DNA of 64,000 nucleotides from Lachnospiraceae bacterium UBA1766 (GCA_002314715.1 DCGY01000027.1:27278-91277); one strand, 5' to 3'; positions 33,290 through 42,982 are shown, counted from the stretch's first letter. Notes: generated from the letters alone by a model not told the origin. Numbers and translations are program-made.

Positions 33290-35647
33290 TTACTCATTTT
33301 CAATAATTTCCTGTGTTCCACCTTCAAAACGAATCCTATCCTCCGGCAATCCGAAAATCGTCGGTTCTGCGGAACGAATACTAATACCCAGCTTGGAATC
33401 TTTCATTTCCAACATGCCTTCATGTGTTTCCGAACCGATGCCGATAACCTGACTACCCTTTCCAATAAGTTTCAAATCCGAACGGTCTGCTCTTACTTCT
33501 ACCGGTCCGTTGGGTGATCCCATTAAACAAAGATGCTGTCCATTCATTTCCGAATAAATCTTTGCATTTTGCAATAAAATATTGGCTCCCTTATCCTGTG
33601 CTCCTCCGATACCGGTTATATTATTTCCGTTTCCGTCAATTGTAACCTTGGAATCGCAAATCTTCACATGTGCTATCTCATCAATACAGCCAATCGCCGT
33701 TCCATTTTCAGTATTCAAAACAAATTGAACATTACAATCATGAAGGGAAATCGGCATATCTCCGCTGACGCAACCAATGCCGATGGAACGGGCACTAGCC
33801 AATTCAATTTTCGTTTCACCGGACATTATATGAATACCCTTTTTGCCACCGAATTTTCCACCACCGATAGCAATACCATTAATCGCATCTACCTGGATAT
33901 CCAGCTTTCCGCTTCCGGACCAGTGAATATCACCCACCTGCGCATCCCATGCATTTCCGATTCCGTAACTATCCATACTTTTCACAGGAATCGTCATATT
34001 GCCGGGACCTACCACACGAAGTTCACTGGAAGCAGGAACACAGATACCAAATTTACGGAGCAAAATGTCTCCTTCCAAAAACAAAGTCAAATTAACATTT
34101 TCTCCCAGCTCGATACAAGGGAAATCACTAAAGCTTTCCAGCATTACATCCTTTAGATGCAATGTACATCTGGTTCCATCCTTTATCTTTACGTTCAATG
34201 AAGCAATATAGTTTGAATTACCGACTAAGGTAAAATCTGATTTTGCAATAACAATTCCGGTATATTGCTCCAATGCAATACGCATCAAGGGAAGTTCGTT
34301 TTCCTCTGTTACCACATAAATCTTACGATCAAATTGATTCTGACCGATTACATTTGCATTGATAATTTCATGCTTAATCCGTTCATCAATATCCGGTATA
34401 ATTTCAAAATTCGGCTTTGCGGTATAATAACCCTGAATCAAGTCCACGCCCATCTGAATAACACATCGAAGTTCCGCCGCAGTTTCAACACCCTCAGCCA
34501 AAACCATAAATCCATTTTCCCTTGCAAATGCCACAATACCTTTGACAAAGTGTTGCTTTTTGGAATCCTGATGAATATTCGTTATCAATAAGCGATCTAC
34601 CTTTACGCAATTAGGCAAATATCGCAGCAGATTCGTAGTATTGGAATATCCTGTTCCATAATCATCTATCGCAACACTAAATCCACTCTTGCGACTTCTT
34701 CGAAGCAACACATAAATATCCTGATCGCTAAGCTCGGTAGCTTCTGTTATTTCCACAAATATATGCGAAAAATACTCATGATACTGCTCATCCAACTCCA
34801 AATAATCATCTTCCTTCAGAAGATTACCGGGTATACTGTTGATGAAAACCTTTTTGTTTCCAAACTGCTCTTTACATTCTTTGATTTCTTTGCAAACATT
34901 GAAAAAGGTGCTTTTTTCAATATCATACAGACGATTACTATGTTTTGCGCAGTCTAAAATAGTAAGTGGCGAAATCGGGGTGTCCAATTCTGCTCTCATT
35001 AATGCCTCATATCCGTAAATCTCGCCTGTCTTTGCACTTACAATTGGCTGATAAGCATAGTGAAACTGATTTCTGTTAATAATCTCATTTACAATAACTT
35101 CCTCAGGAATCGTCTCCTCCTGATTGTTTTCCTCGGTGTCGTTTACGGAAGAGGCCATCATTTCTATATTGACCCACTGTTCCCCCATAATATCGTAAAT
35201 ATTGGGTTTCTCTGTACTTACTTCCTTAAACCCGCATGCCTTATAGCATTGGTATGCTTTTGGATTATTTTCAAAAACACCAAGGGTAACACGCTCTACC
35301 TTTAACATCTCAAAAGCATATCGGAGGGCCAGACGAATCATTTTTCTTCCGTATCCCATCCCCCTCAGCTTATCATTCACAATGATGAACCCAAAGCGAA
35401 CTGCTCGCTTCTTTTCACCCAGAAAACGCATATTCAAAAAACCTACCGGTCCCTCATCGTTGCAGGCTGTAACCTGAAAAACCGTATCATCCATCTCGTT
35501 TGTCTTCTTAAAATCATTTAGAAGCTGATTGGATGGCGGATAGGCTCCCAAACGATTGGCAGACCATTGATAAAAAGCTTTTTCGGATGTAATCCATTTT
35601 ACAATTATCTCACTGTCACATTCTTTGTACGGTCGTAAATAAAACAT
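33290..35647 (-). CDS. GNAT-EAL-beta-helix fusion protein
   Basis: About 785 residues with three parts. Residues 1 to about 165 are a RimJ/RimL-type acetyltransferase (MFYLRPYKECD, GFIIVNDKLRGMGYGRKM, NPKAYQCYKACGFKEV). Residues about 180-425 are an EAL domain with YEALMRAE, IDDYGTGYSN, AEGVETAAE and GYYTAKP intact, so c-di-GMP hydrolysis is expected. The last 320 or so residues are a repetitive, Gly/Ile/Asp-rich region (SYGIGNAWDAQVG, IGCVSGDMPISLHDC, ITGIGGAQDKGANILLQ) that reads like a right-handed beta-helix. No signal peptide or membrane helix is visible. The start is placed at the ATG at 35647 because RimJ-type proteins begin at MFxLRPY. It lies 30 bases after the hybrid kinase gene and 22 after ppaC. 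Confidence 0.82.
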   Translation of the reverse strand: MFYLRPYKECDSEIIVKWITSEKAFYQWSANRLGAYPPSNQLLNDFKKTNEMDDTVFQVTACNDEGPVGFLNMRFLGEKKRAVRFGFIIVNDKLRGMGYGRKMIRLALRYAFEMLKVERVTLGVFENNPKAYQCYKACGFKEVSTEKPNIYDIMGEQWVNIEMMASSVNDTEENNQEETIPEEVIVNEIINRNQFHYAYQPIVSAKTGEIYGYEALMRAELDTPISPLTILDCAKHSNRLYDIEKSTFFNVCKEIKECKEQFGNKKVFINSIPGNLLKEDDYLELDEQYHEYFSHIFVEITEATELSDQDIYVLLRRSRKSGFSVAIDDYGTGYSNTTNLLRYLPNCVKVDRLLITNIHQDSKKQHFVKGIVAFARENGFMVLAEGVETAAELRCVIQMGVDLIQGYYTAKPNFEIIPDIDERIKHEIINANVIGQNQFDRKIYVVTEENELPLMRIALEQYTGIVIAKSDFTLVGNSNYIASLNVKIKDGTRCTLHLKDVMLESFSDFPCIELGENVNLTLFLEGDILLRKFGICVPASSELRVVGPGNMTIPVKSMDSYGIGNAWDAQVGDIHWSGSGKLDIQVDAINGIAIGGGKFGGKKGIHIMSGETKIELASARSIGIGCVSGDMPISLHDCNVQFVLNTENGTAIGCIDEIAHVKICDSKVTIDGNGNNITGIGGAQDKGANILLQNAKIYSEMNGQHLCLMGSPNGPVEVRADRSDLKLIGKGSQVIGIGSETHEGMLEMKDSKLGISIRSAEPTIFGLPEDRIRFEGGTQEIIENE

Positions 35648-35669
35648 AGGCTTTCCATTCCTTTCCTGA

Positions 35670-36983
35670 TTACAATCCAAGTGCAAACAAAACTGCCGGC
35701 AACAGCTGTTTCTTTCGGCTCATTACCCCGGGCATATCATAAATACGGTTGGAATGCTGTTGATACTGCAAATTACGATTCGCCTTGTAATCGGTTACCA
35801 AAAGGACACTGTCTTCCTTCAATACATCGGTAATCATCAGCACTGCCCAATCCAAACCATTTTTCTGTCGAAACTCATCCAGCTTGGACAAATAAATTTC
35901 TTTATAATCCGGCAGGTCATGAAGAGTGGTAACTTCACACTGTCCAATACCAAACTTCACACCCTTTTCATTATACATCTTAAAGTCAGAACCAATTGCA
36001 TCTTCGGGAGAACGGTTCTTAAGTCCCTCCATACAGCTATACATGGAAAGACCGAATTCCTGTAAATCTACCTTGCAGATTTCAGCCAGCTCATGGGCAG
36101 CCTTTACGTCAATGGCTGTTGTGGTAGGGCTTCGAAGAATCAATGTATCGGAAATCATACCTGTCAATAATACCTTCGCCGTAATCTCATCCGGAACAAT
36201 TCCATGCATACGATATTGTTGATACACGATGGTACAGGTACTTCCCAAAGGCTCCGCATCAATAAAGATGGGCAAGTCCGTCTTTACCGCATCCAAACGA
36301 TGATGGTCGATAATCTCAACAATATTGGCAGTTTCCACACCCATAATACTTTGTCTGGGTTCGTTATGATCCACCAAAATCAGATTATGTTTGGGTACCT
36401 TCAGAAAACATCTACGGGTTACATAGCCCACATAACCGTCTTCACCAACCACCGCCAAACCACGTTTCTTAGAGGAAGACAGTTTTGCCTTGGCCTCCTC
36501 AAACATCTCATCTGCCATAATCGGCGCTTCCTGCTCTCTCATTAAATCTCGGATTTTGGGTACTTCATCGATTTTTTTATGTTCCGCAAGTTTCTTCATC
36601 ATCCAGTCGGAAATATCATCAATGCTTAACAGTCCATAAAAATGATTTCCCTCAAAAATCGGTATGGCGGAAGGATTGGCATCACTGTAGCTGTCTGCCA
36701 GATCACTAAGCAAAGCATCTGCCTGAATGTGCTCCCCGGAAGTTAACACCACATCGGATACCATCGGAAAAATATTACTTCGATATGGTGGTGCGGAAAT
36801 TTCCAAATTTGCAAAAATCTTTTTGGCACTGTCACTTAAGTGTCCACAACGTATTGCAATGTAATGATGCTGTGGGTCAACTTGATTTTTCAACACAGCG
36901 TATGCATAAGCGCTGCACAGGCTGTCCAAATCCGGATTTCGATGGCCGGAAATATAGATATTTTTTGTAATCTCTTCGTTCAT
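35670..36983 (-). CDS. ppaC: Manganese-dependent inorganic pyrophosphatase (family II) with CBS domains
   Basis: Hydrolyses pyrophosphate. The 437-residue DHH-family enzyme has SGHRNPDLDSLCSAYAYA, LVDHNEPRQS, EIIDHHRLDA and the C-terminal SRKKQLLP motif. Between the first motif and LVDHNE an inserted CBS pair (about 70-200) makes it longer than the plain 310-residue enzymes. In other CBS-pyrophosphatases this insert binds adenine nucleotides and adjusts activity. Family knowledge places Mn or Co in the active site. It has its own promoter. Confidence 0.93.
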   Translation of the reverse strand: MNEEITKNIYISGHRNPDLDSLCSAYAYAVLKNQVDPQHHYIAIRCGHLSDSAKKIFANLEISAPPYRSNIFPMVSDVVLTSGEHIQADALLSDLADSYSDANPSAIPIFEGNHFYGLLSIDDISDWMMKKLAEHKKIDEVPKIRDLMREQEAPIMADEMFEEAKAKLSSSKKRGLAVVGEDGYVGYVTRRCFLKVPKHNLILVDHNEPRQSIMGVETANIVEIIDHHRLDAVKTDLPIFIDAEPLGSTCTIVYQQYRMHGIVPDEITAKVLLTGMISDTLILRSPTTTAIDVKAAHELAEICKVDLQEFGLSMYSCMEGLKNRSPEDAIGSDFKMYNEKGVKFGIGQCEVTTLHDLPDYKEIYLSKLDEFRQKNGLDWAVLMITDVLKEDSVLLVTDYKANRNLQYQQHSNRIYDMPGVMSRKKQLLPAVLFALGL

Positions 36984-37063
36984 TTTTTATCCTCTTAAAC
37001 ACATCTCTGACAAATAAATCAAAAAATGTGTAAACTTCCCCTATCTTACTGATATTCTGTTAT

Positions 37064-37093
37064 ATTTTACCACATTTTCACCCCAAATGTAAA
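37064..37093 (-). promoter_or_regulatory. Promoter of ppaC
   Basis: TTTACA (37088-37093), 18-bp spacer, TAAAAT (37064-37069) on the minus strand, about 75 bases upstream of the ppaC start. Confidence 0.65.
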
Positions 37094-37130
37094 CAAAAAC
37101 GGAATCCCTTTCTGCAAAGAGATTCCGTAA
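37094..37130 (-). terminator. Terminator of the SGNH esterase gene
   Basis: ACGGAATC (37121-37128, minus) with GATTCCGT (37099-37106), an inner CTTT/AAAG pair and a TTTTTG run. It lies 4 bases beyond the stop at 37134. Confidence 0.82.
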
Positions 37131-37133
37131 CTT

Positions 37134-38489
37134 TTATCGATATGCCACCGCCAGAACCGTAAATTTTTTCTCTTCCGATCCGGGTGCCATTTTAATTTCC
37201 AACTGATGATTGGCTTCCTCTTCCTCATCCAAAACAAGGGCTACCGTACAATTGTTCCAGCCGCTTGCGGAATATCCGTTTACGGTAGTCATCAATTGTC
37301 CGTCTACATAGATTTGTGCTTCTCCGAAACTCGAATCATTGGCCGATTTATAATTCAATAATATCTTCTTACAGTTCATCTCCATAACCAATGGCTGATT
37401 ATCTGCAGAAGTTTTCATAAAGTTCTCGGGGAAGGAAGATTTCTTGGTAAAATAGCAGGACTGTACCGCATTGTCCTGTTCCGTAAAAGAGCCGAAGGAA
37501 AGAACTGAATTGTTCTCTGGGACCTCATCGGAACCGGTTACCAAGGTCATATATGCAAAATCCCGACTTTTCTTTGCTTCCGATGGTATTTCGAAGACTT
37601 CCTCCGTTTTTTCCTCCTCGATTACCATCAAAAGACGAATCAGGCAATCACACATTAACGTGTGACCTTCTTTGGTGGGATGATAATCGTCGGAAAAATA
37701 CTCTTCCTTCGTCATTTTTCCGCTATCCAGCGCGTTTTTCATGCTAACCATGGGAACGCCGTAATACATACCGGTAGGTATCATGTTGTTCTGTTCGGAG
37801 TAACCGGGTCTGGATACCGAAAAGATGAGTATAACCGCACAGTCTTCATTATCCGTATAGGCCTGATAGATTAAGCTTTCCAGTGCCCTTCCGCCTGTGA
37901 CCTCCATATAATCGTTCACCGCAAATTCGATAATCAATAAATCCGGTGCCCCGCCCAAAGGTTCCAGCACATCCTTCTGATATCGCATCACACCCAATGC
38001 AGAGGGGGTTCCGCTGAGTCCCGCATTTACAAACTCCACATTCGAACCGTTTCCGAATTCATCCGCCAATCGTTTTGCAAATTGATAAGCATAACCATCG
38101 TCATTGCTTTTGGGACCGGCACCCTCTGTTATGGAACCTCCAAGTGTAGCAAGTTTAATCGTTTCTCCGTTTTTTAATTTTTCCAATACGGTCTTAAGTC
38201 GATGATTGTTTCCGTTGGATACTATGGAATTATAAACCATGTAATTATAGGGATTTATGGAAGTCAAATCCTTCCGGTTGGTTTTCTCCTGTGTTGATTC
38301 CTCCAAAACATCCGAAGAAATCGCTTCTTCCGATTCCGTCGAAGTTTCCTCCCCCATTATCGATGAACTCTCTTCCTGAATCTCTGTACCTTCCGTAGGG
38401 GTATCTTGTACCGGAAGCCTATTATCTGCGCATCCGGCCAAAATCAAAAAGCAGGCTCCCAACAGCCCATATATCAGTTTTTTCTTCAT
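37134..38489 (-). CDS. SGNH/GDSL-hydrolase lipoprotein, probable carbohydrate esterase
   Basis: A surface lipoprotein of about 451 residues: basic start, LLGACFLILAGC lipobox, a Glu/Ser/Thr-rich linker to about residue 75, then an SGNH domain with LATLGGSITEGAG (nucleophile Ser), GLSGTPSALG, EFAVNDYME and DDYHPTKEGH (catalytic Asp/His). A C-terminal beta-rich region of about 120 residues follows and could bind carbohydrate. Next to a divergent GH10 xylanase lipoprotein, deacetylation of xylan is the likely job, but the substrate is inferred. The start is the ATG at 38489, 8 nt from GGAG. Confidence 0.83.
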   Translation of the reverse strand: MKKKLIYGLLGACFLILAGCADNRLPVQDTPTEGTEIQEESSSIMGEETSTESEEAISSDVLEESTQEKTNRKDLTSINPYNYMVYNSIVSNGNNHRLKTVLEKLKNGETIKLATLGGSITEGAGPKSNDDGYAYQFAKRLADEFGNGSNVEFVNAGLSGTPSALGVMRYQKDVLEPLGGAPDLLIIEFAVNDYMEVTGGRALESLIYQAYTDNEDCAVILIFSVSRPGYSEQNNMIPTGMYYGVPMVSMKNALDSGKMTKEEYFSDDYHPTKEGHTLMCDCLIRLLMVIEEEKTEEVFEIPSEAKKSRDFAYMTLVTGSDEVPENNSVLSFGSFTEQDNAVQSCYFTKKSSFPENFMKTSADNQPLVMEMNCKKILLNYKSANDSSFGEAQIYVDGQLMTTVNGYSASGWNNCTVALVLDEEEEANHQLEIKMAPGSEEKKFTVLAVAYR

Positions 38490-38532
38490 ATGACACACTC
38501 CATCTGTTTCTTAAACACATTTATTTGAAAAC

Positions 38533-38561
38533 ATTATATTTTATATTTCTTTTGGAATCAA
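38533..38561 (-). promoter_or_regulatory. Promoter of SGNH esterase gene
   Basis: TTGATT (38556-38561), 17-bp spacer, TATAAT (38533-38538) on the minus strand, in the divergent intergenic region with the xylanase gene. Confidence 0.7.
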
Positions 38562-38634
38562 GAAGCAGCATTCCCTATTAATTGCCCAATTCAGCTTTTC
38601 ATTTCTCTGTAATTGCCACTTGCCGCCTGTTGCA

Positions 38635-38664
38635 TTGACACCATCACGTTTCAAAGGGTAAAAT
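38635..38664 (+). promoter_or_regulatory. Promoter of GH10 xylanase gene
   Basis: TTGACA (38635-38640), 18-bp spacer, TAAAAT (38659-38664), with the ATG at 38701 preceded by AAAGAGGC. No cre-like or other operator was recognised. Confidence 0.7.
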
Positions 38665-38700
38665 TCATAGAAAACGCTATATAGAAAAGAGGCTTTTTCA

Positions 38701-39921
38701 ATGAAAAAATCATATGCTTTATTATTGGCCGGATTGCTGACACTGTCCATTGCCGCATGTGGCCAAACACCTACGGATCCTTCCGCATCTTTGGAATCGC
38801 AAAGTCTTGTGGAGTTTACTTCCGATACGGAAGTTTCTTCGGAATCCACCCTTGAATCCACCCCGGAATCCTCTTCGGAAACCGTCCTGGCGGAGGGCAT
38901 AAAAGATTTGTTTGCCAAGCACGGAATCAAAGCGGGAACCTGTCTTACTCCCCAGATGACCAGTAACAAAAAATCCTCCACCCTAATCACTTCTCAATTT
39001 AACAGTGTTACCATGGAAAACGCCATGAAGCCGGACTATCTCTTTAACCGCACCAAAAGTCAGAAAACCGGTGACCTGGTAGTCGAACTCAACAAAGATG
39101 CCATCAAAATGCTGGACTGGGCAAAAGCCAACAATATGTCCGTACGTGGCCATACATTAGTATGGTACAGCCAGACTCCTCAATGGATTTTTTATGAAGA
39201 CTTTAATCAATCCAAAGCCCTGGTATCCCGTGAAGTGATGCTGGAACGATTGGAAAGCTACATAAAACAGGTTTTCCGGCTTTTGGAAGAAAAAGGCTAC
39301 ACCGAAATAATTTATGCCTACGATGTAGTCAACGAAGCATGGATGGAAGACGGTACCATGCGTCAAAACAAATGGTTGGAAACCATCGGCGACGATTATT
39401 TATGGCAGACCTTCTACCTTGCTGACAAATATGCTCCGGAAAGCATCGATTTGTATTACAACGATTACAACGAACAGTATAAAACGGAAACGCTTTATAA
39501 ATTTGCAGAAAGCTTAAAGGACGAAAACGGTCGTTCTTTCATTGATGGAATCGGCTTTCAGGCACATTTATATACCAGCGACAATTTAACCGCTTACTTT
39601 GAAACCGTAGACCGTCTTTCCCAATTGGGATTAAAGATCGAATTGACAGAATTGGATGTTTGCCTTGGTGCCTATCAGAAGCCCTTGGAGGCCAACGAAG
39701 AAAACCTAAAAAAACAAGGAAAATTCTATTATAATTTGATTCAAGGACTTTTGGAACGAATCGATGCAGGTACCCTGAATATGGATGCATTAACCTTTTG
39801 GGGTTACTCTGACAGTGCATCCTGGCGAAAAGAATACAGTCCTCTTCTCTACGATGCATCCCTAAGTCCCAAATACGCCTACTACGGTGCAATTCAGGAC
39901 AAGGAAAATGCAGGTTTTTAA
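38701..39921 (+). CDS. GH10 endo-1,4-beta-xylanase, lipoprotein
   Basis: A 406-residue protein that cleaves xylan backbones at the cell surface. It has a lipoprotein signal (MKKSYALLLAGLLTLSIAAC), a Ser/Thr/Glu-rich linker to about residue 60, then a single GH10 barrel: FNSVTMENAMKPD, RGHTLVWYSQTPQW, the acid/base Glu in YDVVNEAWMED, FQAHLYT, and the nucleophile Glu in IELTELDVCLG. The aromatic TFWGYSDSASW closes the barrel. No carbohydrate-binding module is attached. It is one of few plus-strand genes and is divergent from the SGNH esterase, which fits joint xylan attack. Confidence 0.94.
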   Translation: MKKSYALLLAGLLTLSIAACGQTPTDPSASLESQSLVEFTSDTEVSSESTLESTPESSSETVLAEGIKDLFAKHGIKAGTCLTPQMTSNKKSSTLITSQFNSVTMENAMKPDYLFNRTKSQKTGDLVVELNKDAIKMLDWAKANNMSVRGHTLVWYSQTPQWIFYEDFNQSKALVSREVMLERLESYIKQVFRLLEEKGYTEIIYAYDVVNEAWMEDGTMRQNKWLETIGDDYLWQTFYLADKYAPESIDLYYNDYNEQYKTETLYKFAESLKDENGRSFIDGIGFQAHLYTSDNLTAYFETVDRLSQLGLKIELTELDVCLGAYQKPLEANEENLKKQGKFYYNLIQGLLERIDAGTLNMDALTFWGYSDSASWRKEYSPLLYDASLSPKYAYYGAIQDKENAGF

Positions 39922-39960
39922 ATATCCCGACATCGTAATTATTTCATCGTTCAACAAGAA

Positions 39961-39993
39961 AACGGATAGCAAATTGTTCAATTGCTATCCGTT
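39961..39993. terminator. Bidirectional terminator shared by GH10 and DMT genes
   Basis: A perfect 12-bp stem AACGGATAGCAA (39961-39972) and TTGCTATCCGTT (39982-39993). T runs occur on both strands. The stop codon of the minus-strand DMT gene (39978-39980) lies in the loop, so its last codons form one arm of the stem. Confidence 0.85.
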
Positions 39994-40928
39994 TTTGCAT
40001 TTGATTTTTTGTTAACGATAAAGATACCGATACATACAAGCACCAGAGATACTACGCTCTTTAATCCCAGCAAATTCCCTTCCTGTAACAGTAATGCCGA
40101 TAAAATCACACCAATTACCGGATTCATAAATCCAAACACCGCCACCTTGGAAACCGGGTTATATTTAAGAAGTACCGCCCATAAGGAATAGGCAAATCCG
40201 GAAACAAAGGCCAAATAAAGCAGCATGCAAATTCCCCGGGCATTTATCTGTGGAATCGTACCTCCCAGCAAAACAGCGCCCAAACTCATAAGAAGCCCGC
40301 CCACAAGAAACTGATACCCACTGAGCATTACCGGGTTATATTTCTTGGAAAAACGTTTCAGGCATACAGACGAAAAAGCATAAGCAACCGTGGAAAGGAA
40401 AATAAAACCCTCTCCCAATACGGTAAATGACATATCGAATCCGCCTTTTGTTAAATTCACCAGTACCACACCCGCAAATCCTATGATACAACCTATGATT
40501 TTTCGCAAGGTTATTTTCTCCATACGAAATAAAATAGCGGATACGAATACAGCCACAAAAACATTTACTCCCTCAATAATGGAGGCCTTAACACCGGTCG
40601 TTCTTGCCAGTCCCACATAAAAGAAGACATACTGCAGAACGGTTTGAAACATGCATAATATAACGATGGAGGGAATTGCATCTTTGGAAGGAACCAACGG
40701 TTTCTTTTCCAAAAAGCTCCCCAAAACGATTCCGATGATACCTGCCAAAACAAATCGAATACCGGCAAACAATACCTGACTGGCAGTTGCATCCGAAGAA
40801 ATATTGGTAAATTGATAGCCTATTTTAATACAGGGAAAAGCACTTCCCCACAATGCACAACAGATAAACGCTCCAAACCATACTACGATGGTTTTTTGCA
40901 TATATTTTTCATACTTATCAAAATTCAT
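39978..40928 (-). CDS. DMT-superfamily (EamA) transporter
   Basis: A 316-residue membrane protein with ten hydrophobic helices in two repeats of the EamA type: WFGAFICCALWGSAFPCIKIG begins the first (seen here as CALWGSAFP) and FIFLSTVAYAFSSVCLKR the second. EamA proteins export or import small metabolites such as amino acids or nucleotide precursors. The substrate is unknown. It lies 13 bases after the hybrid kinase gene, so the kinase may sense the transported compound. The stop is inside the terminator loop. Confidence 0.87.
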   Translation of the reverse strand: MNFDKYEKYMQKTIVVWFGAFICCALWGSAFPCIKIGYQFTNISSDATASQVLFAGIRFVLAGIIGIVLGSFLEKKPLVPSKDAIPSIVILCMFQTVLQYVFFYVGLARTTGVKASIIEGVNVFVAVFVSAILFRMEKITLRKIIGCIIGFAGVVLVNLTKGGFDMSFTVLGEGFIFLSTVAYAFSSVCLKRFSKKYNPVMLSGYQFLVGGLLMSLGAVLLGGTIPQINARGICMLLYLAFVSGFAYSLWAVLLKYNPVSKVAVFGFMNPVIGVILSALLLQEGNLLGLKSVVSLVLVCIGIFIVNKKSNAKTDSN

Positions 40929-40941
40929 TTTCTTTACTTCA

Positions 40942-42852
40942 TCAAGCTTTCTTTTCCATTAAATTTTTCGGCAGATAGGAAATAATCTGTCGTTTCAGAA
41001 GACTGCTGTCAATGGGCTTTGCCAAATAATCGGTAAACCCAATCCTTGTATATTCTTCTTTTGCGGTGTTAACTGCATTGGCAGTCAATACAATAATAGG
41101 TGTCTCAACATTTTTGCCACCCTGCTGCTCTCGAATTGCATGAAAGGCTTCCACACCATCCATCTCCGGCATCATATGATCCATAAAAATCAAATCAAAG
41201 GCTGTGTCTTTGGCCAGTTCCAAGGCTTTCATTCCGGAATTTGCTTTTTGAATTTGAATTGCCGTGCTTTTCAGCAAGCCTTCAAACACCTTCAGATTCA
41301 GCTCCACATCGTCCACCACCAGAACCTTTGCCTTCGGCGCATAAACAACAACTTCCTCCGGCTTTTCCAGCATATGTTGCTCCATAAATTTCTGGTAATC
41401 ACCCATAGGCGTCTCATCAAATATTTCCTGCGGAATTGACACAGAAAACAAAGAGCCGACCCCATAAAGACTTTTTAACTCAATGGTGCCATTCATTAAC
41501 TGTACCAATCCATGGGTTAAATGTAGGCCCAATCCGGTACCCTCTACGTTCCGATTCTTCTTCAAATCAAAACGCTCAAAGGAACCAAATATTTTTTTCT
41601 GATCCTCCGGTTTAATTCCCATTCCCGTATCTTTTACGGAAATCAATAGATTTCCGGCCTGATCCCCTTCTCTTTGAAAAGCAATGCTCAGGGTTATGGT
41701 ACCTACATCCGTATACTTAACCGCATTGCTCAGCAAATTGGTCATAATCTGACGAATATGACTTTCATCACCAATCAATATAGCCGGAATCTCCGTATCA
41801 TTTACAATCTGTAAATCCAGCTTTTTCTCTTCTACCTTGAAACGAATAATATTTTGTACACTGTAAATCAGACCGGCCACATTATAGGGCTGATTGATTA
41901 ATTCCATCTTTCCGGATTCAATCTTGGATACATCCAGGACCTCATTTACCAGTGCCAAAAGTGATTTACCGGCGTCCTGAATGTCGTACAAATATTTCTT
42001 AATCCCTTCATCTTCGGTATCCCCCAAGGCAATCTCATTTATGCCCAGAATACCGTTTATGGGAGTCCTGATTTCATGAGACATATTTGCCAGGAACTGA
42101 CTTTTGGCGGCATTGGCACTGTCTGCCTCCTGCTTGGCAAATTCCGCATCTTTTCTGGCTTGTTCCAATTCTTCCATGGTCGTCATCAGTTTATCGTAGT
42201 CCGGTGTCTCCATGGCAAAGTACAGAATCATCGCTGCAACTGCACCTGCAAAATAACTGATCAGTGTATTTCCAAACACCAGTAACTGTAATGCGGTTCC
42301 TCCCTCTGCTACCACCACAAATGCCAACAGCGAAACAAAATAGTTCCTTTTGATTAATTTTTTGTTTGCAATAATAACAGTCGTGGCCGTCATAACAAAA
42401 AACATGGGTACCAGAAACAGGACAATATACAAAGGTCCATGGGTATAAATTCTGTTTTCATCAAAATAAAACATCCACTTGGTAAACGGAGTGGTAATCG
42501 CTAATGCAATATATCCCACAATCACAATCTGATTCAAGCTATCAATGATACGAAATCGGGTTTTATCCTGAAAATAATTTTCCGCATATTGCAGAAGATA
42601 ATACGGACAAAGGGGGGTCAGCACATAATATGCCGCATTTAAAAGATAGTTCAGCCAAAGGGGCACAACATTGCTGTAAACAATTGTATATGCGGTCACC
42701 AAATCCACTATCGTAGCGGCGTACATACTGATTGTCAGCTTTCGAAATGCAATATTCTGTTTTGTATTCTTTGTATATTGTAATTTATGAAAAATCAGAA
42801 GAACCGTAAGAATTATAACTGCTGAAAATTCATAATTCATGTTATATTGCAT
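40942..42852 (-). CDS. Membrane hybrid histidine kinase with receiver domain
   Basis: A 636-residue protein. The first 220 residues hold six to seven membrane helices, then a coiled-coil (LEQARKDAEFAKQEADSANA), HisKA with NMSHEIRTPINGILGI (phospho-His), HATPase with NLLSNAVKYTDVG and GTGLGLHLTHG, and a receiver with VLVVDDVELN and FMDHMMPEMDG. No HPt domain follows, unlike the kinase at 30386. The start at 42852 has GGAGGG. It heads a two-gene unit with the DMT transporter. Confidence 0.9.
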   Translation of the reverse strand: MQYNMNYEFSAVIILTVLLIFHKLQYTKNTKQNIAFRKLTISMYAATIVDLVTAYTIVYSNVVPLWLNYLLNAAYYVLTPLCPYYLLQYAENYFQDKTRFRIIDSLNQIVIVGYIALAITTPFTKWMFYFDENRIYTHGPLYIVLFLVPMFFVMTATTVIIANKKLIKRNYFVSLLAFVVVAEGGTALQLLVFGNTLISYFAGAVAAMILYFAMETPDYDKLMTTMEELEQARKDAEFAKQEADSANAAKSQFLANMSHEIRTPINGILGINEIALGDTEDEGIKKYLYDIQDAGKSLLALVNEVLDVSKIESGKMELINQPYNVAGLIYSVQNIIRFKVEEKKLDLQIVNDTEIPAILIGDESHIRQIMTNLLSNAVKYTDVGTITLSIAFQREGDQAGNLLISVKDTGMGIKPEDQKKIFGSFERFDLKKNRNVEGTGLGLHLTHGLVQLMNGTIELKSLYGVGSLFSVSIPQEIFDETPMGDYQKFMEQHMLEKPEEVVVYAPKAKVLVVDDVELNLKVFEGLLKSTAIQIQKANSGMKALELAKDTAFDLIFMDHMMPEMDGVEAFHAIREQQGGKNVETPIIVLTANAVNTAKEEYTRIGFTDYLAKPIDSSLLKRQIISYLPKNLMEKKA

Positions 42853-42950
42853 AAATACCCTCCGTACTTATGGAAACAGACTGTTACAACAAGTATTTTA
42901 ACATATATCTTTCCGATGCAAAATACATTTCCGAAATTCTTTCCATACTG

Positions 42951-42982
42951 TAAAAAAACAGGCCCGGCAAAAACCGGACCTT
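42951..42982 (-). terminator. Terminator of the AEC transporter gene
   Basis: AGGTCCGG (42974-42981, minus) pairs with CCGGGCCT (42960-42967, one mismatch) around a T-rich loop, followed by seven T on the minus strand. Confidence 0.82.

Noticed and set aside
38541..38990. A 149-codon minus-strand open frame over the xylanase start
   Set aside because: It is antisense to the signal peptide and linker of the GH10 gene and covers both divergent promoters; no ribosome binding site.
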